64,000 nucleotides of DNA, from the NCBI GenBank assembly GCA_038503075.1, contig JBCAML010000006.1, positions 558,001 through 622,000 of the forward strand. The letters are read 5' to 3'. The notes beneath the pieces were generated by a model. It did no database searches. It saw only the letters and a program-made list of their open reading frames with translations, and was not told the DNA's origin. Position numbers and translations under genes: made by a program. The DNA is from Gyromitra esculenta (Eukaryota > Ascomycota > Pezizomycetes > Pezizales > Discinaceae). Of the stretch, positions 23,217-36,030 are shown in pieces (position 1 is the first letter of the stretch; each line of letters starts with the position of its first letter).

Positions 23217-24896
23217 CTACAGCCATCCAAAAAGCAGACGCTCTAAGTTCTTTTTCCTCTCGCCAACCTTTCTTATATATCCTGCATTCACTACACCCTT
23301 TTCCGTGATATACCCGTCAACGAGCTTACTACGAACAAGCTCAAAGTAGCCGTTCATCACATGGACCCTTTCGTAATTCTCCTCCAAGACTTTCTTCGGT
23401 CCTTCTCCCCAAGCCGCCACCATTTCCTCGGGATCGTTTTCTTCCCCAGTCACGCCTTCGTAGATATCCTTTGTGACGACTTTGCTTGTTTGCGAAACAG
23501 CCAGTAACGGAACGTCGAAACGGTTTGCCAACAACGCAGCAGCAAGAGAACCCGTCTTGTTCCACAAGTGGCCATCACGATAAATCTTGTCGGCCCCAAG
23601 TAGGACATGCGTTGCGAAAGGAATGTGAAAGGCGATGCTTGCGTCTGACACAATCTCAAGTTCGCCTAACCGTGATGGCTTGGGGAGATGTTGAAGCAAT
23701 TTTACTGCGAGGGAGACTCCTTCGTATAGAGGTCGTGACTCAAGAATCGTCAAACGAACTGTAACAGGAAGGTCGGGGTTGGTAAGGATTCGGAGCAGAC
23801 AGTGGAAGAGTGTTGAGGAGTTGGAAAGCGTCAAGATATGAAGCCGGTGGCATGGTTCATCGTCAGTGACAACGGTTTCACGTTCGAGAGATTTGAAGCC
23901 TTCGTTCATAAAGTACTCAGCAAAGCGATCACACAAGGTGTTGAGCGAGTTTGATTCTCGCTGGATATGTGAATCAATGATTGCTTTAGCGGCTAGCGCG
24001 AACTCGTCCACAGAGGCCAGTCCGGAAATCCGCTTGTGATGGGAATAAATGGGATGGATATCCTCCAGTGCAGACATGATGGCGCTTTCTATTGCTGTTT
24101 TGGTTATCTGATTTTAGTTACCTGTTTCCGCGGGCCCGAATTTGAATGCCTCACAAGAAGCTGCTCTGGCATACCTGCACTCATAGCGGGTCTCCCATTC
24201 TTTGCAATATGCCACCCAACGACCAAGACCTCTTCCCATATGTCATCTGGACTACGATCTCTCCAGTAGTATTCGTCAAAGAATTCCTCCAATATCCTTA
24301 ATCCCTCAAGTGCAAGCTCCCTTGCTCCGTTGATATGGTCTTCCCTCAACCGGCTCAATCCAGCATCCAATTGTTTCGTCAACCAAACCCTCTTCCACGC
24401 TTCCTCCAGTTTTGGTACCGTATTCTGGTTAGAGATCTCTTCGGGTTTAATCCACTTATCCTCTGTATGTTCCCAGTCGATTTTCAACTTTTTCAGTATC
24501 TCCCCCTCCTCCTCCATAGAATTCGCAGAAAGCGCAAATAGGAACGGATGAATCTTCCATTGGGTACATGTACTCAAACTACTATCAATGAAAGTCAGCG
24601 TCGGTCCTGGGCGGATCAGCTCCAGAAGTGGTGGTCTGAGTTGTGTTTCTTCGTAGAGCTCCGTATATGCTCTTAAGACAGGCTGCTCCTCGCCCTCGAT
24701 TGAACCGTTGATGCAGGCCCAATGGTTTCTGCTTATTTTGCACTTAGATGAATGAAATCAAATCGTTGAACGTGTGCAAGGCTACGGACTTGTAAGTATT
24801 AACTTCATTACTGCGTTTCAAAAGCAGTAGTTCTGATCCATGTGGACGTTTGCGGATAACAAAGCAGGTTACCACGGGGCGAGTCCTAACTGGCAT
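23217..24896 (-). CDS. NUDIX domain fused to eIF2B-alpha/ribose-1,5-bisphosphate-isomerase-like domain
   Basis: Two-domain protein known from filamentous ascomycetes; its reaction is not established. Model: complement(23217..24094, 24175..24728, 24790..24896), 512 aa. The N-terminal part is NUDIX-like: RPVVTCFVI, ELLLLKRSNEVNTYK, then GSIEGEEQPVLRAYTELYEE. In the last of these the Arg of REUxEE is Thr, so pyrophosphatase activity may be altered. The C-terminal half (from about 220) has the IF2B fold: LTLSNSSTL, THVLLGADKIYRDGHLWNKT and VPLLAVSQTSKV. The GAD and NKTGS elements used by R15P isomerases and MtnA are kept. The second junction restores RPAMSAAIESAIMSALEDIHP. The first intron needs a GTCCGT donor. 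An in-frame upstream ATG at 24980 is an alternative start. Confidence 0.88.
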
Positions 24897-26207
24897 TGTC
24901 TGTTTGGGGGGGGAAACAATCGTCGTTTTTTTTTTGCGTATTGTGTCCTTTGAATTTGACGATTTGCTGTGAACGATCATTCCGAAAAGAAGAGTTTTGA
25001 AATGCTCACAATGACGTTTATGCCCTACTAAAATATAGCGATCCATAGTTGCAAAACTAAGAATGCTGATGGGGACTACAGCCATCAATTACTTCTCTAC
25101 GAGCATCGTTGAAGTTACTTCAGCATATCTCTTCTCGGATATCCAAAACCCTCCCTAGATATAAGATTGCTGTATTTCCGTCTCTTGCGAGCATATGGCC
25201 CGTGAAGTCCTATTTTGTAGGTCTTTAGAAAGTTCGAAGCACTGCTGCGTATGTAGCTGTTTGCGGATGATGACATACATATGGCGTAGCAGCTCTCCCA
25301 CCTAGCCCCGGCGATTTAGGCTTGACATTGCATTGTACAGTAGTGCCACCGCAAAGGTTGATCCTCTTGATTATCCCTCTGACGATGTGAGCAGAGGCTC
25401 ATGATCAACAACCAAGCCATAATTGTTTCCCGTGTGCGATGTTTAAGTAAGGGTTGGACATTGGTAGAAGAGACTCGTACGTCTATATACTTATTAACGC
25501 ATCAACGTGTTACAAGAGAGGCCTGAGGTTTCAATCATATATTTACGGCTTCTAAATCCCGCTAACCCGGTAAATTATGAGCTGCTTATAAAATCTTTGT
25601 ACATACCCAGCCCGTTTACCCCCAGCACAGCAACAACGATCTTTTTATATACGAGAGGTATCCAGCTGCTATCGAACCAAGCACCCAAGAACGGGCGCAC
25701 AAAATGCTCCTTCCTTATGCCTGTTAAATCCAACAAAAACCCAAATATAGGAAATGATACAATAAGAGCAAAATAAAACCCACGCCGCTGAATGACGCAC
25801 TCAAAAAATCAAAGAAACCCCAAGTTGCCGTGTCTCCTCCGTATTGTCCCGAAATTCCGCTTTTCTTCCGGCCCGTAGATCCTGTCCCCCTCTTGGTCAT
25901 CAAATCATCGGCCCGTAAATTCCGTGATGATAGCGATAACTCCCTTGAGCTACTGTATACCCTTATTATGCATTGTTCAAAATTCTTGGTACACCAAACG
26001 AAATCCTCAGTTTGAGCACCCGCCCCATGCTGAGCAAAAAAACCGAAAGGAAAAAAAGAAAAGGAAAAAGAGCTGAAATTAAGAGGGTCATTAACCACCG
26101 TGGCACTGCATCGGCGCTGTGGTTTTTTTGTCACTGCTGCGGCTTTTTAAGTTTTTTCCCCCCTCTCTTGGTTCGAATATCTATCCTCTCATTGATCCCA
26201 CAATTCC
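24897..26207. other. Intergenic region
   Basis: It lies between the start of the NUDIX-IF2B gene and the stop of the MFS gene, both on the minus strand. The purine-rich stretch at 26030-26085 is probably part of the transporter 3' UTR. I see no gene in it. Confidence 0.5.
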
Positions 26208-28141
26208 TCAAGACCTAGACGCACCATAACTAGCAGCCAGTTCCTGTTGGTGATGCTCAACCTCGTCCTCAGCCACCTTCTTCACTATCTGATACTCGTC
26301 GATGAACCCCTCCGTACTGCTAACCCCTGCATGGGCAATCTGTACCTCTGTCGCAATTCGATCAATCGCTTCTTCGTCGATTTCCTCTGATTCCACCTCG
26401 GGATGATGTACATCGAACTTGTCCGCTGTCATCAAAAATGATTGGATACCACCCAGAACACAAACTCCAGCATTTATCCACCAAGCCAATCCAACGATCC
26501 CCATGTCTAGCCCCTTGGCATAGATAAGACCTGTAACGGACGGACCAAAAGCACGAAAAATACTGGCCGTGGAGGCCGCCATCCCGTTGATGGTTCCGAG
26601 GACAAGAAGAGATGGGGCAGCGTTGGTTAGAAGAATGGCGTTGCAGGGATATGCGAGTACACTGAAGAGTATCTTAATGAATAGGACGAAATAGATACCG
26701 ACCATGCTGTATTCCTTGGGGAGGAAATTGAGGTAGGGAACCATGATGTATGCTACCGGATAGATAAGCATACAGAACCGATACACCTTGAGGGATCCGA
26801 AGTATTCGACAAGAGGCGGGAAGATAAGGAATTGTAAGAGCATTGAGATAATGCCCTGGATAGTGAGGACGAATCCAATTGCATTTATGGTGAGCCCGAA
26901 GCCTCCAGTAAACTTGAACGGGTGATGCGGAGGCTCATCTGCAGGAGGTGTACAAAGGAAAACAGGGAAGAGCTGCTCAAACCCCATTGTGTGGTAGGCG
27001 AGTATTCCGTAAGAGACAATGAGATGAATCACTGGAGCTGTAAAGGCCTTTATCGCTGGTGGTGGTTTTTTTCTCTGTTTTTGGGTACTAGTTACGGGTT
27101 TATTGAAGGTGTCATAACCCTCAGCCACATTTGATTCACCTTCCCCTACCAGCAGTCTCTGGGATTCGTCAGGAGGAGAGTTAACAGGGAAGTTATATCT
27201 GCTTGGCCCTTCGTACTTGTTGTCTTCAGGGTCCCTCCGCTTGAAAAAAGCGATGATCTTTCGGCCAGCAATGACACCAACATCAGGTGTCTCCTTCAAG
27301 ACTCCGTGCGTCTCTTCCAAGAACAAAATTCCAATCACGATCCCAAAAATCAGGATGAACGCTGAGACCAAGTTTGGCAATAAGTAAGGATATTCCGAAA
27401 GGAGCCCGCCTGGAGGGAAGATATGGGGGTAATTGATGGTGGGCTCCGCCAAAAGGCCGCCGAGAGCTGGGCCGACGATAGAACTATGTAAAAATTAGAC
27501 TTTTGTCATAAAATGCAATCCTAGAATAAGAGGACACACCCTAAGCACCAAATAAATGGCATCACAGCATATGCTCTAGGTTGATTTTCTCTTTCAGTTA
27601 CCAGCTCTGCAACCGTAGTCTGGATGACACCAATATTTCCGTTCAGTGCACCTCCCACCGCCCTTGCCAGTAAAGCTACTGGAAAGCTCTTTGCAAATCC
27701 AAATATCAACATACTCAACATAGTCCCGATCAATCCCATGATCAAAACCGGCTTTCTCCCATATTTGTCAGAAATTCGGCCCCACATCATACCCGTTGTG
27801 AATTCAGCGAAAGCGAATGCTGAGGTGACCAGCCCAGCGTAAACGGCGATTTCATTCTCATTTTTCTAGATAAATTTATCAGTAACTTCACTCGGAAAGC
27901 CAAAAGATGCAATTAACATACAGCAGTGCCAAATGATTCAATCATATAATAAATGTAAGGGAAAATCGAACAAAACGAGATCGGCTCACAAATCCTGCAT
28001 AGTGCTGGTTTGTTTTTCGTCAGTAATCAACGATAAAAACCCTGGGGGAATTGGTCTAAACTCACACAAGACAAACAATTGCTGAACGGGAAATGGTTTT
28101 GCCTTCGGCTTCTTAGCTCCATTGGATTGTGCCCCCGTCAT
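26208..28141 (-). CDS. Major facilitator superfamily transporter (YCR023C/ZIF1-like)
   Basis: Predicted 12-helix membrane transporter; substrate unknown. Model: complement(26208..27483, 27540..27865, 27922..28004, 28066..28141), 586 aa. The ATG at 28141 starts a polar tail, then PVQQLFVLSLCRICEPISF across the first junction (GTGAGT donor). Exon 3 has MFS motif A, GRISDKYGRKPVLI, in loop 2-3, then LLARAVGGALNGNIGV. The junction to exon 4 restores WCLGSIVGPALGGLLAEP, the helix 5 antiporter-like motif. A charged central loop (about 270-330) precedes helices 7-12, and the cytosolic tail is acidic. The fold and the EPISF/YMIES N-terminus fit the fungal group that includes yeast YCR023C. Confidence 0.92.
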
Positions 28142-31100
28142 TATTATATCGACTTTCCCTTTGATTTGATTTTTTTCCCTGGCCTCGGTGCTCTTGAATC
28201 CCTGGAAATCGAATCCTTAAGAGTAAAATGGCCGAGAAGAGGATGCAAACACCGAAATACCCGAACTATGCACAGGGTAATTGGGGGCGAGGGGGAGAGA
28301 GGAAAGAGGAGAGAAGAGAAAGGCAATTATATATATGGATAGAGATCACCAATCCAGCTGACCGTGGGGAGTAGTGATATAGGTAGAGAGGGAAAGGGTC
28401 TAGCAACTAACCCTCCCTTCCACCAGCCAGGTCTTTTATTTTTCTCGTTTTCTCACAGAAAAACTGCGATCCCCCAGCAGTAGCAGCCCGCAAAAACTCT
28501 GAAGATGGTAGCTACTAGCGAGTAATTGTGGAGATAAGGGTCCACGATGGACATTTAGCATGGAGCCAGCTTACGGGGACCATGGATGGGTACCATTGGT
28601 ATCCAGCCTGATCTTGAATTCCATCCTCTCAGACAAAGCATATGGTGGCTGATATTTGACTTTAACCGGTCTGTCGGCCCGCCATCCGGCTAGCAGCGAG
28701 TGAACCGTCCCCCACTCGAGGTTGGCCACCCCTCCCTCTCCTCCTCCACGCCCGGAGATATGCATTCCTGGTAACAAAGTGCACACGGGAGGGCTGGGAG
28801 AGCGTATGTAGAGTAGCGGTTGCCAGCATCGGCATTCAGCCGAGCTTCCCCAGACGCAGGCTTCCTTTTCCTGCGCACGGTCCCATGGTCACATCAATAA
28901 AAATATCTCGACGCACAGACGTTTGGGAATTCTTCTTTTTGGCGGGTTGTTTCAGCCCAGATGCTTTGAGCCGCAGAGACGTTGGGACAAACGGCAGTGG
29001 GGATTCTGAGCCTCCCCAAGACTGGGTTCCGGTAGCCTGCGATAACAGACGATGGTGTTCTGGACACCAACTTAGGCTTGCAACGTTTGGAAACTCTTGC
29101 TCCATTGACCTTAGAACGCTAGTAAAAGTCAGCTACCGTGATCGAGTTTCTAGAAAAAACTTAATTCACGCCCCCCAGCTATCCAACCCGTTTCTCTTAC
29201 CAAATATTTCAAAGAGACCCTTTCCGGAGGTGGCGAATATCCGATGACTGCGTCTACATGCAACTAAGTGTAGGCAACGGCAATGGCTATTGGCACTAGA
29301 TTCAAGAGAATCGATGAAGATCGCGAGTCCGACAGTGCCGAGAAAAAAAGATTTTTTTCCTTCCCGTCTGTTCAGTTGCTCAAAGGATCAAAGGGCCCAA
29401 AGGCCACAAACGGTAGTCTGATATCTACCCGCCGGGGCCACAGTCAAAACAGTTTAAATATGCACCATATGTGCAGCTAAATCAGGGCTGACTCCCGGCT
29501 GCTGTTCCGGAAACCCCCCGCTATTGGCCGCAGAAAACGATGAAAGAAGAAAAGAGAGAGAATCTCATGAGCTGGTTCTGCAGTGCGAGCTCGGCTCCTG
29601 AGACGCGGAACTTAGACCTGATCTTGATCCGTAAAACAAGATAAAGCCACTTCAAGAGTGATCACTGGGTTTTTTGATCACAAGCGACTTTGCTGGACGA
29701 TTTCAAAATCAGATGCAGCTCCAATACGAGGCATCCGCCACCAGCACGACTTGGAAGCGAATGTCCAAAAACGCAAATTAAAGTCATTACCCCCGTCTGG
29801 CCGGGGCACCTCCCCCAAGCCACTTACGCAATCCCGATAGTTCCAGGAATTATTGCCTGCACCCCGCGGAAACTCTGAAGCCGCGATTCCAAACAGCATG
29901 TTGATAATCGACAATCTAGGACACTGCTTGTTCTGATCAGACGATATGTTTTTGAACTAGGCATGTGGGCCAGGACAGGTCAATGCTTCGCCAGACTAAC
30001 CAATGAGTATAGTTTCAATCGCGAGCCTCCACGGATATATCTTGGTACACTAAAATTCTGACCTTTCTACATGACGCTATAATCTGCGTGAATTTCTTTC
30101 CGGTGGAATTTCTGGTGCCGCCGGGAGCGGCATCCAGCGCGCACACATGGTCAGATTTTCCATGCCAACGATAAAATTCTTCAAAAAAAAACAAAACACT
30201 AGTTCCAACACTATGGTCAAGCCCTACGTTTCGTATTAGACCTTCCAAAATTTAGTTCACCGGGCTACCTAGTACGAGCTTGTCTACAGAGCGCTTAGGT
30301 AACAGGTGATAAGGGCATATTAGCTAAAAAATAATGTCTGGTTCTTCAGTGAACCTAATTATAAGTACGTAGCAACAAGCTCCAACCCCTAAAACCAAAA
30401 TTGGCGACGAAAAGTAAGAAATGAAATAAGCAAAAAGCTGAGAAGCTTCCTTACTTCTGCTCTCCTTGACCTTCATCCTGGATATATAAATCACTTATTT
30501 ATTGGTTTACGTGGTAGCCGTGAGCTGGTTTGGTGGGCTGTACCCGTTGCTATCTATAAGTCTACATGTAGTTAGGTTCATTGAAGAACCAGACTTTATT
30601 TTTCGGCTTGTATACTACATGTACCTTTGCCGATGGACCCATCTCGGTCAATCGCTTTCCTACTGATAGGGAAATACAAGTTAGAAGGGCAATTGGAATT
30701 TGACACAATGAATTTCGTGTTGAGGCTCTCGATACCGGGACTAACACCCGAATCCACACTCTCGGGGTGTTATAGTCATCTGAAACCAACCCTCAAGAAC
30801 CGAATATTAATGGTACCTAATAGGTTTACCGAACAAGCGGTACTACATGGAAGACGAAAAGCCCAGGAACTAAATATAGGATTGATATGTAGCCTCAGAT
30901 GCATTCGCGCGGGGAGTGTCAAGCTATTAAATATACTCCAACTTCCAAAGGGAGAGAAACGTAATATTGAGGTTTTTTGTACTCGTGTGTGAAACATCTT
31001 GTGACAATAACGAACGCTGGCTATGACCACATATACTAATCGAAATTTCCTGTCCCTACTAAGCCTTCCGAGAAGATACATATAATACTATAGTCATACG

Positions 31101-32907
31101 ACCTACTACGCAAAATACTGTGTTTAGACCACGATCGTACGACACGTCAACATCGCCACACACCCAAGAATAAAATTCTGGCAGCTATATACGTTAAGAT
31201 AACATATAACATTATAGGTCTGGGCAGGTTATACTTCACACAGCGAACATAGATATAGACTCTATGCATCCGTTCGTATACGGCTTACCCTTAATACTTT
31301 AAGGTATGTATCGAGGGTTAGTCCACCACTGCATTCCAAACCGGGGTACAAATATCACGGATAATCACAGCTTATATAACGATATTTACAGTTTGCCATG
31401 TCACCGGGAAATAGGAATACCCCTAAGCTCAGGGCCATCGTGTCTCCCGCTTAATTAATTGTAAACAATCAGCACCAAAAAAAAACAAAAAACGAGCAAG
31501 AGCGTCACGGGACAGTATTCTATAACACGCTTGGAAGCCATAATGTAGCTCCCAAACCCTCTTTGTAGTTCGCTATACTTCATGCACAATAAGCTCTCTC
31601 TTTTAGAACTTGATTTGCCTTGTGCATCATGGTTTTCAGTGCTTAGCATCTAGATCAGCGAGCAAGCTCTCGCAAAGAGAAAAAAACGTTGATTACATGT
31701 ATTTACATTGTATTCAAGTAGAGCCCCCACTCGCCGTACCTAGTAACCACTAGCGACACATTCCCGTGTTTGGCGCCCCTCTTTAACATCTCTCTGATGG
31801 GCCTCACGAGCTGACACAAAACGTACTCAGAAGATAATAGCTTGTGCCAGACTTGTATGCAACCAGCTTTTATTCAACAATGCTCTCACACTGACAACAC
31901 ACTTGGACAATAGCGGTCGCTCCAGTTTGGCCTCGCTGGCGCGTAGTACTGCAAATTCCAAGCCCCTCATCAAACAAAAGTCACGAATTGATACGTGCAC
32001 ATATACGCATCGTTCCCGCTTTTATTACGGCCAGGCAATTCCGATCGTCATCAAGCAAGAACTTAGTATACTTCCACCCTTATAAGTAATATATATACCT
32101 ACACGAAGTGCATAAAGCTACTCAGATCTACCACTAATAATCCTGCTCTCTGATTCTTATATTTTCGAGCCTTTTTTGTAAGAATATAGCTTGGGGGTAT
32201 GTACACACGTACCAATATTTGAGTCGCCCAAATCTCTGACGACCATAAGCAGATAGAAGTTGCCTAATATATATATATAAGAGCAATATTAATTACGCTA
32301 TTTACATGTACTTGGGTGTGAGGGGAAGTCTGACGACAGGTGACAGTACAAGAGATATCGATTTTTTCCCCATCCACGACTCCCGAAAGACCCGATAAAA
32401 ATGCCCAACAAATCAACAATGCGATTTACTAAACATCAACCTGAATTAATTGGAAAAAGTACGAAATTCAAACGAGCTTGAGTCCATCAAGAGAAGAACT
32501 GCACCGCCACCTGTCGGCAGGCTTTCCCTTACATCCGAGTACATATATACTTACGCATATATACTTGTTGCTACCATATAACCCATACATATACCAATAT
32601 TAATGCTTTTCCTACAAACAGCTATACCATCGCCCTGGATAGAACCTTTAGACTATCGAGTATTCACATCTTCGTTTAGAGATTCGAACCTTGAACAGAA
32701 CCGGTTTTGCGGAAAGCAAGGCTTACTAGCCATAGCTCCTCCTACTTTTTCATATTTAAGATATATGTAACGCTAGACCAGTAATCTATAAATTGAGGTA
32801 AGGTAGCAATAAACTTCTTAGTAGGTTAATTCACATCCGCTTGCAATAAAGGACACTCAGATATTCGAAGAGTCTACCACATCATTGTAACGATGATCAG
32901 CCATGGC

Positions 32908-33060
32908 TAGTACTCGTTCCCGGGCATATGAACCGGAAAACAGGGAAGCGTAGCTTCGTACGAGATGGAAGTGGCTTCGTATAACATGTAGCCTGAGAAT
33001 GGTGTTGTGGCATATGGTCGCATCTCCCTGTTTTCTAGTTCATATGACCGGGAACAAGTA
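32908..33060. repeat. Inverted repeat, 40-base arms, MITE-like
   Basis: The left arm, from about 32911 to 32948, reads CTCGTTCCCGGGCATATGAA and on through AAACAGGGA. It is matched as reverse complement by the right arm at about 33019-33060 (GATCTCCCTGTTTTCT-like, then TTCATATGACCGGGAAC). Arms are roughly 88 percent identical with about 70 bases between them. Weaker complementarity continues outward (CATCAT / GATGATGG). It could be a small non-autonomous element or a structured transcript. No target-site duplication was established. Confidence 0.6.
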
Positions 33061-35814
33061 TACAAGGATGATGGCACACTCTACCTGCAGGTAACTAAAG
33101 GCTTCATTTGACAAGTCACTTAATCGGAATTTATACAATAATATCCATATAAAATGATCAGATGAGATCTAATACTGTCCGATCTCTGCCTGACCGTATA
33201 ACATTGTAACAAAGCAGGTAACAAAGCATCTAGCAAGCATTGCCCAAGCTACAACCACTACAACCTCATATATACTCGTATCAAAATCAGAAAACACTAA
33301 TCCCTGCTGTCGTAGAAATTTATATGAGAATAGGGATTGAACTTTTCCGATTTTTACACCCATTCTCAAGTACATGTACGTTTCCCATGTGCCTATGTCC
33401 CACCAAGAAAAACTTGCCCAGTACTGTTTAGTAACCCACGAATAAATGCTTGTAGAATCACGTAGCCCACCTTCTCGATCTATGCTCGTTGTTTCAATAT
33501 TGAACCATGATGTGGCACCTCATATATCAATTTCTGGAATATGATGTAATTAACCGATGGGCTGGGGCTGCGGCTCTGCGGGACCAACCGAGGCTGCCAT
33601 GGTACATGAAAATACCCTTGCTACCTCCAATCGGATCAGCGCAATCCCGATTTGCGCTGCGCGTGTCCAAGATTCCAATACGAAACTGATTTCCTTGGAC
33701 AGAATTAAAAAGGAGAAAAACGAAACCCCACCCTCTGGGAAAGTTTGAGCCTTCTTGGGCTAATTCAGACCTATTTCATACTTTGAAGGAAAGAACCGTG
33801 CCGGATATATGATCCGTATGTATTAAAATCCCGCCAGGATGGCAACTGGGGTCATCGCGCTCCGGAAACGAAGACGAGAGAAAAGCTAAAAGTGAAATAC
33901 AGGAATCAAATACAGGAATTGTGGCTGGCTCAAGCAGCCCGAGTACATTCGCCAGCAAACCTCGCATCGATACTACACTTCCCATCACATACGATACGAA
34001 AAAACCACCTCCCCACCATGGTATATCTAAAGCTACACTCCCTCCATAGTTTGATACATCTAAACAGCCCCTAGAATAACTGATTACAATTCTCCTGCAA
34101 ATATACAGTTAAAAAATTCAAGCAGGAAAGTTACTTCAACTCTTCAACAATTGGGCTAACTTCAATTTCAATAAGCTCAGATTTTCCCAGTATTTGACTC
34201 AAGTACATTCCTTGGAATAACAGCCGTCTGATAGGTTGGAAGACGAGTGGGTTGGCATACGAGTGAGCCGCGGTGATCAAGGGTGGTGTTTATGTCATGA
34301 TCACGTTGTAAGTTAACTGCTCGCAACGAAATTTCCTCGACGGATGACGAAAGGCCACTATATATGACTACATGTATCGTACTTGGGCTAATAAATTGTT
34401 TCCCAGAATAGTTGAGTGATGTGTGAAATCCAACCACAGCCATTGTTTCAATCTCGGTCGGTCGGCCACTTGTTAAATTCAATAGGCACCGACCATGGTC
34501 CACTCAAGCGATGCCTTTCGATTTTATATCTTCGCACCACAGCAGCCATTCTTAAATTTGCCCACAAGAATTACTCTAGGTCGATGTCATAGTATTTGAA
34601 TGCAAATTTGTATTTACTACGCATATGATGCTGCCATCGCTTCAAAATCCTACCCACACCGTGGGGGCATGCATATCAGATCAATTTTCACGACTGGCCA
34701 GGCTATTATTCGTTGGAGTTTTATCTCGAGACATACTACTTAGGTAGTGACTAAACGACTTGGACCTATTTACACCCTAGCCGAAATTGTACTGGAATAC
34801 TCCGTCGCGTGACACCAAACAGTATATTGGTTCTCGGAATAGCAGCTTCAATGGAGGACAATTATCTATTGAAGAAACGTCAAGACGCCTAGCAACCGAT
34901 CAGCCAAAACGTTCGTTACCTAGAGCGTCGCCAGGGTCTTGAAAATTGTGGCAAATTAAGAATGGTGTTGTGGTGGCTATTGGGCAAGACTTTTTCTCCA
35001 ACCCGATACCAAGGCCCTGGTAACTGCCGGCTTGCACCAACATATTCTGCGCACAGGCCAAGGTCATGCATATTCGTATGCACGGATCATGCTTGCGAGG
35101 CAGCTAGTCTTTCGGTTTGAAAAATAGAAGGGAAGCATGGGGAAGAGGGATAGCGAACAAAGGTATTCGTAAACTCTGAGTTCTTCATTCATGCGAGAAT
35201 AGATTTCAGAAGAACTACATGTACCTATATTTCAAGTTCTGGTCTTTACATGATACTGATCCCTTTATAGTCAACCGGCCATGGACGGATGATTGGATAA
35301 AAGGATCAAATCTTCAGATAAGGGTACACGGTTTGGAGCATCCAGCGTTGCCCAACCAATTAACAGCTGCTCAATATTCATGATGCACGCGAGAATTTTT
35401 CCGTTCAGTGGATATATACCCTTTCGCCCAAGGGCTAGATGTTGGTCAAAGAGACCTATGGATAACTTCCTAATTTATGTAGGTTCTCGGGTGCTTTCCA
35501 TACCCCTTTAGTTACTTTATTTTAGCATAGGTCCTGGCCTTCGCAGCCCATAAAATGCACGGCCTTAATGAAAGGATCAATCAAAATTTTCGCTTCTAAT
35601 TTTAGTAATTCAGTGTCTAAGGTTTAGGGAAGCTGCCTTTAGAATGACCCCTGCCAACGCTTACCATACCCACTTAATATTTATTTAAAAGACTACTAAC
35701 TATCCACACGACTATAACCGTAGTATTTCACTCTCCATTAGGCAGAGAGAAGTCTGTGGTTGGATAGGTGTGCACTCCCCCCGGGTACATTGGTGCGGGG
35801 GCAAGATAAAAATT

Positions 35815-36030
35815 AAATGTACACCTCAGACCTAAAGGGTGCAAAGGGTCTCAAATCACAACAAACGCTACAGTTATAGTACATTGCCTTATTTAAAATG
35901 GAAGATCGACAGATTTTATCTTTCTCCACAGCGTGTTTCTTAGACAAGGAGGTGCACCATTGTATTAAATGTAACTACTGCGCACCTGAGTGAGCCTATA
36001 TGTAGGCTTAGGCCTGAGGTGCGTAGTTCA
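35815..36030. mobile_element. Possible small TIR element with internal hairpin
   Basis: The left end (about 35816-35838, TACACCTCAGACCTAAAG) is nearly the reverse complement of the right end (about 36006-36028, CTTAGGCCTGAGGTGCGTA). The right half also contains its own hairpin: CGCACCTGAGTGAGCCTA faces TAGGCTTAGGCCTGAGGTGCG at 35984-36025. The roughly 215-bp size, no coding capacity and terminal inverted repeats fit a MITE. Assignment is tentative. Confidence 0.4.

Noticed and set aside
32665..32740. tRNA-like B box (GGTTCGAATC on the minus strand near 32681)
   Set aside because: The expected T-stem does not pair, the A box is poor and no acceptor stem can be drawn.
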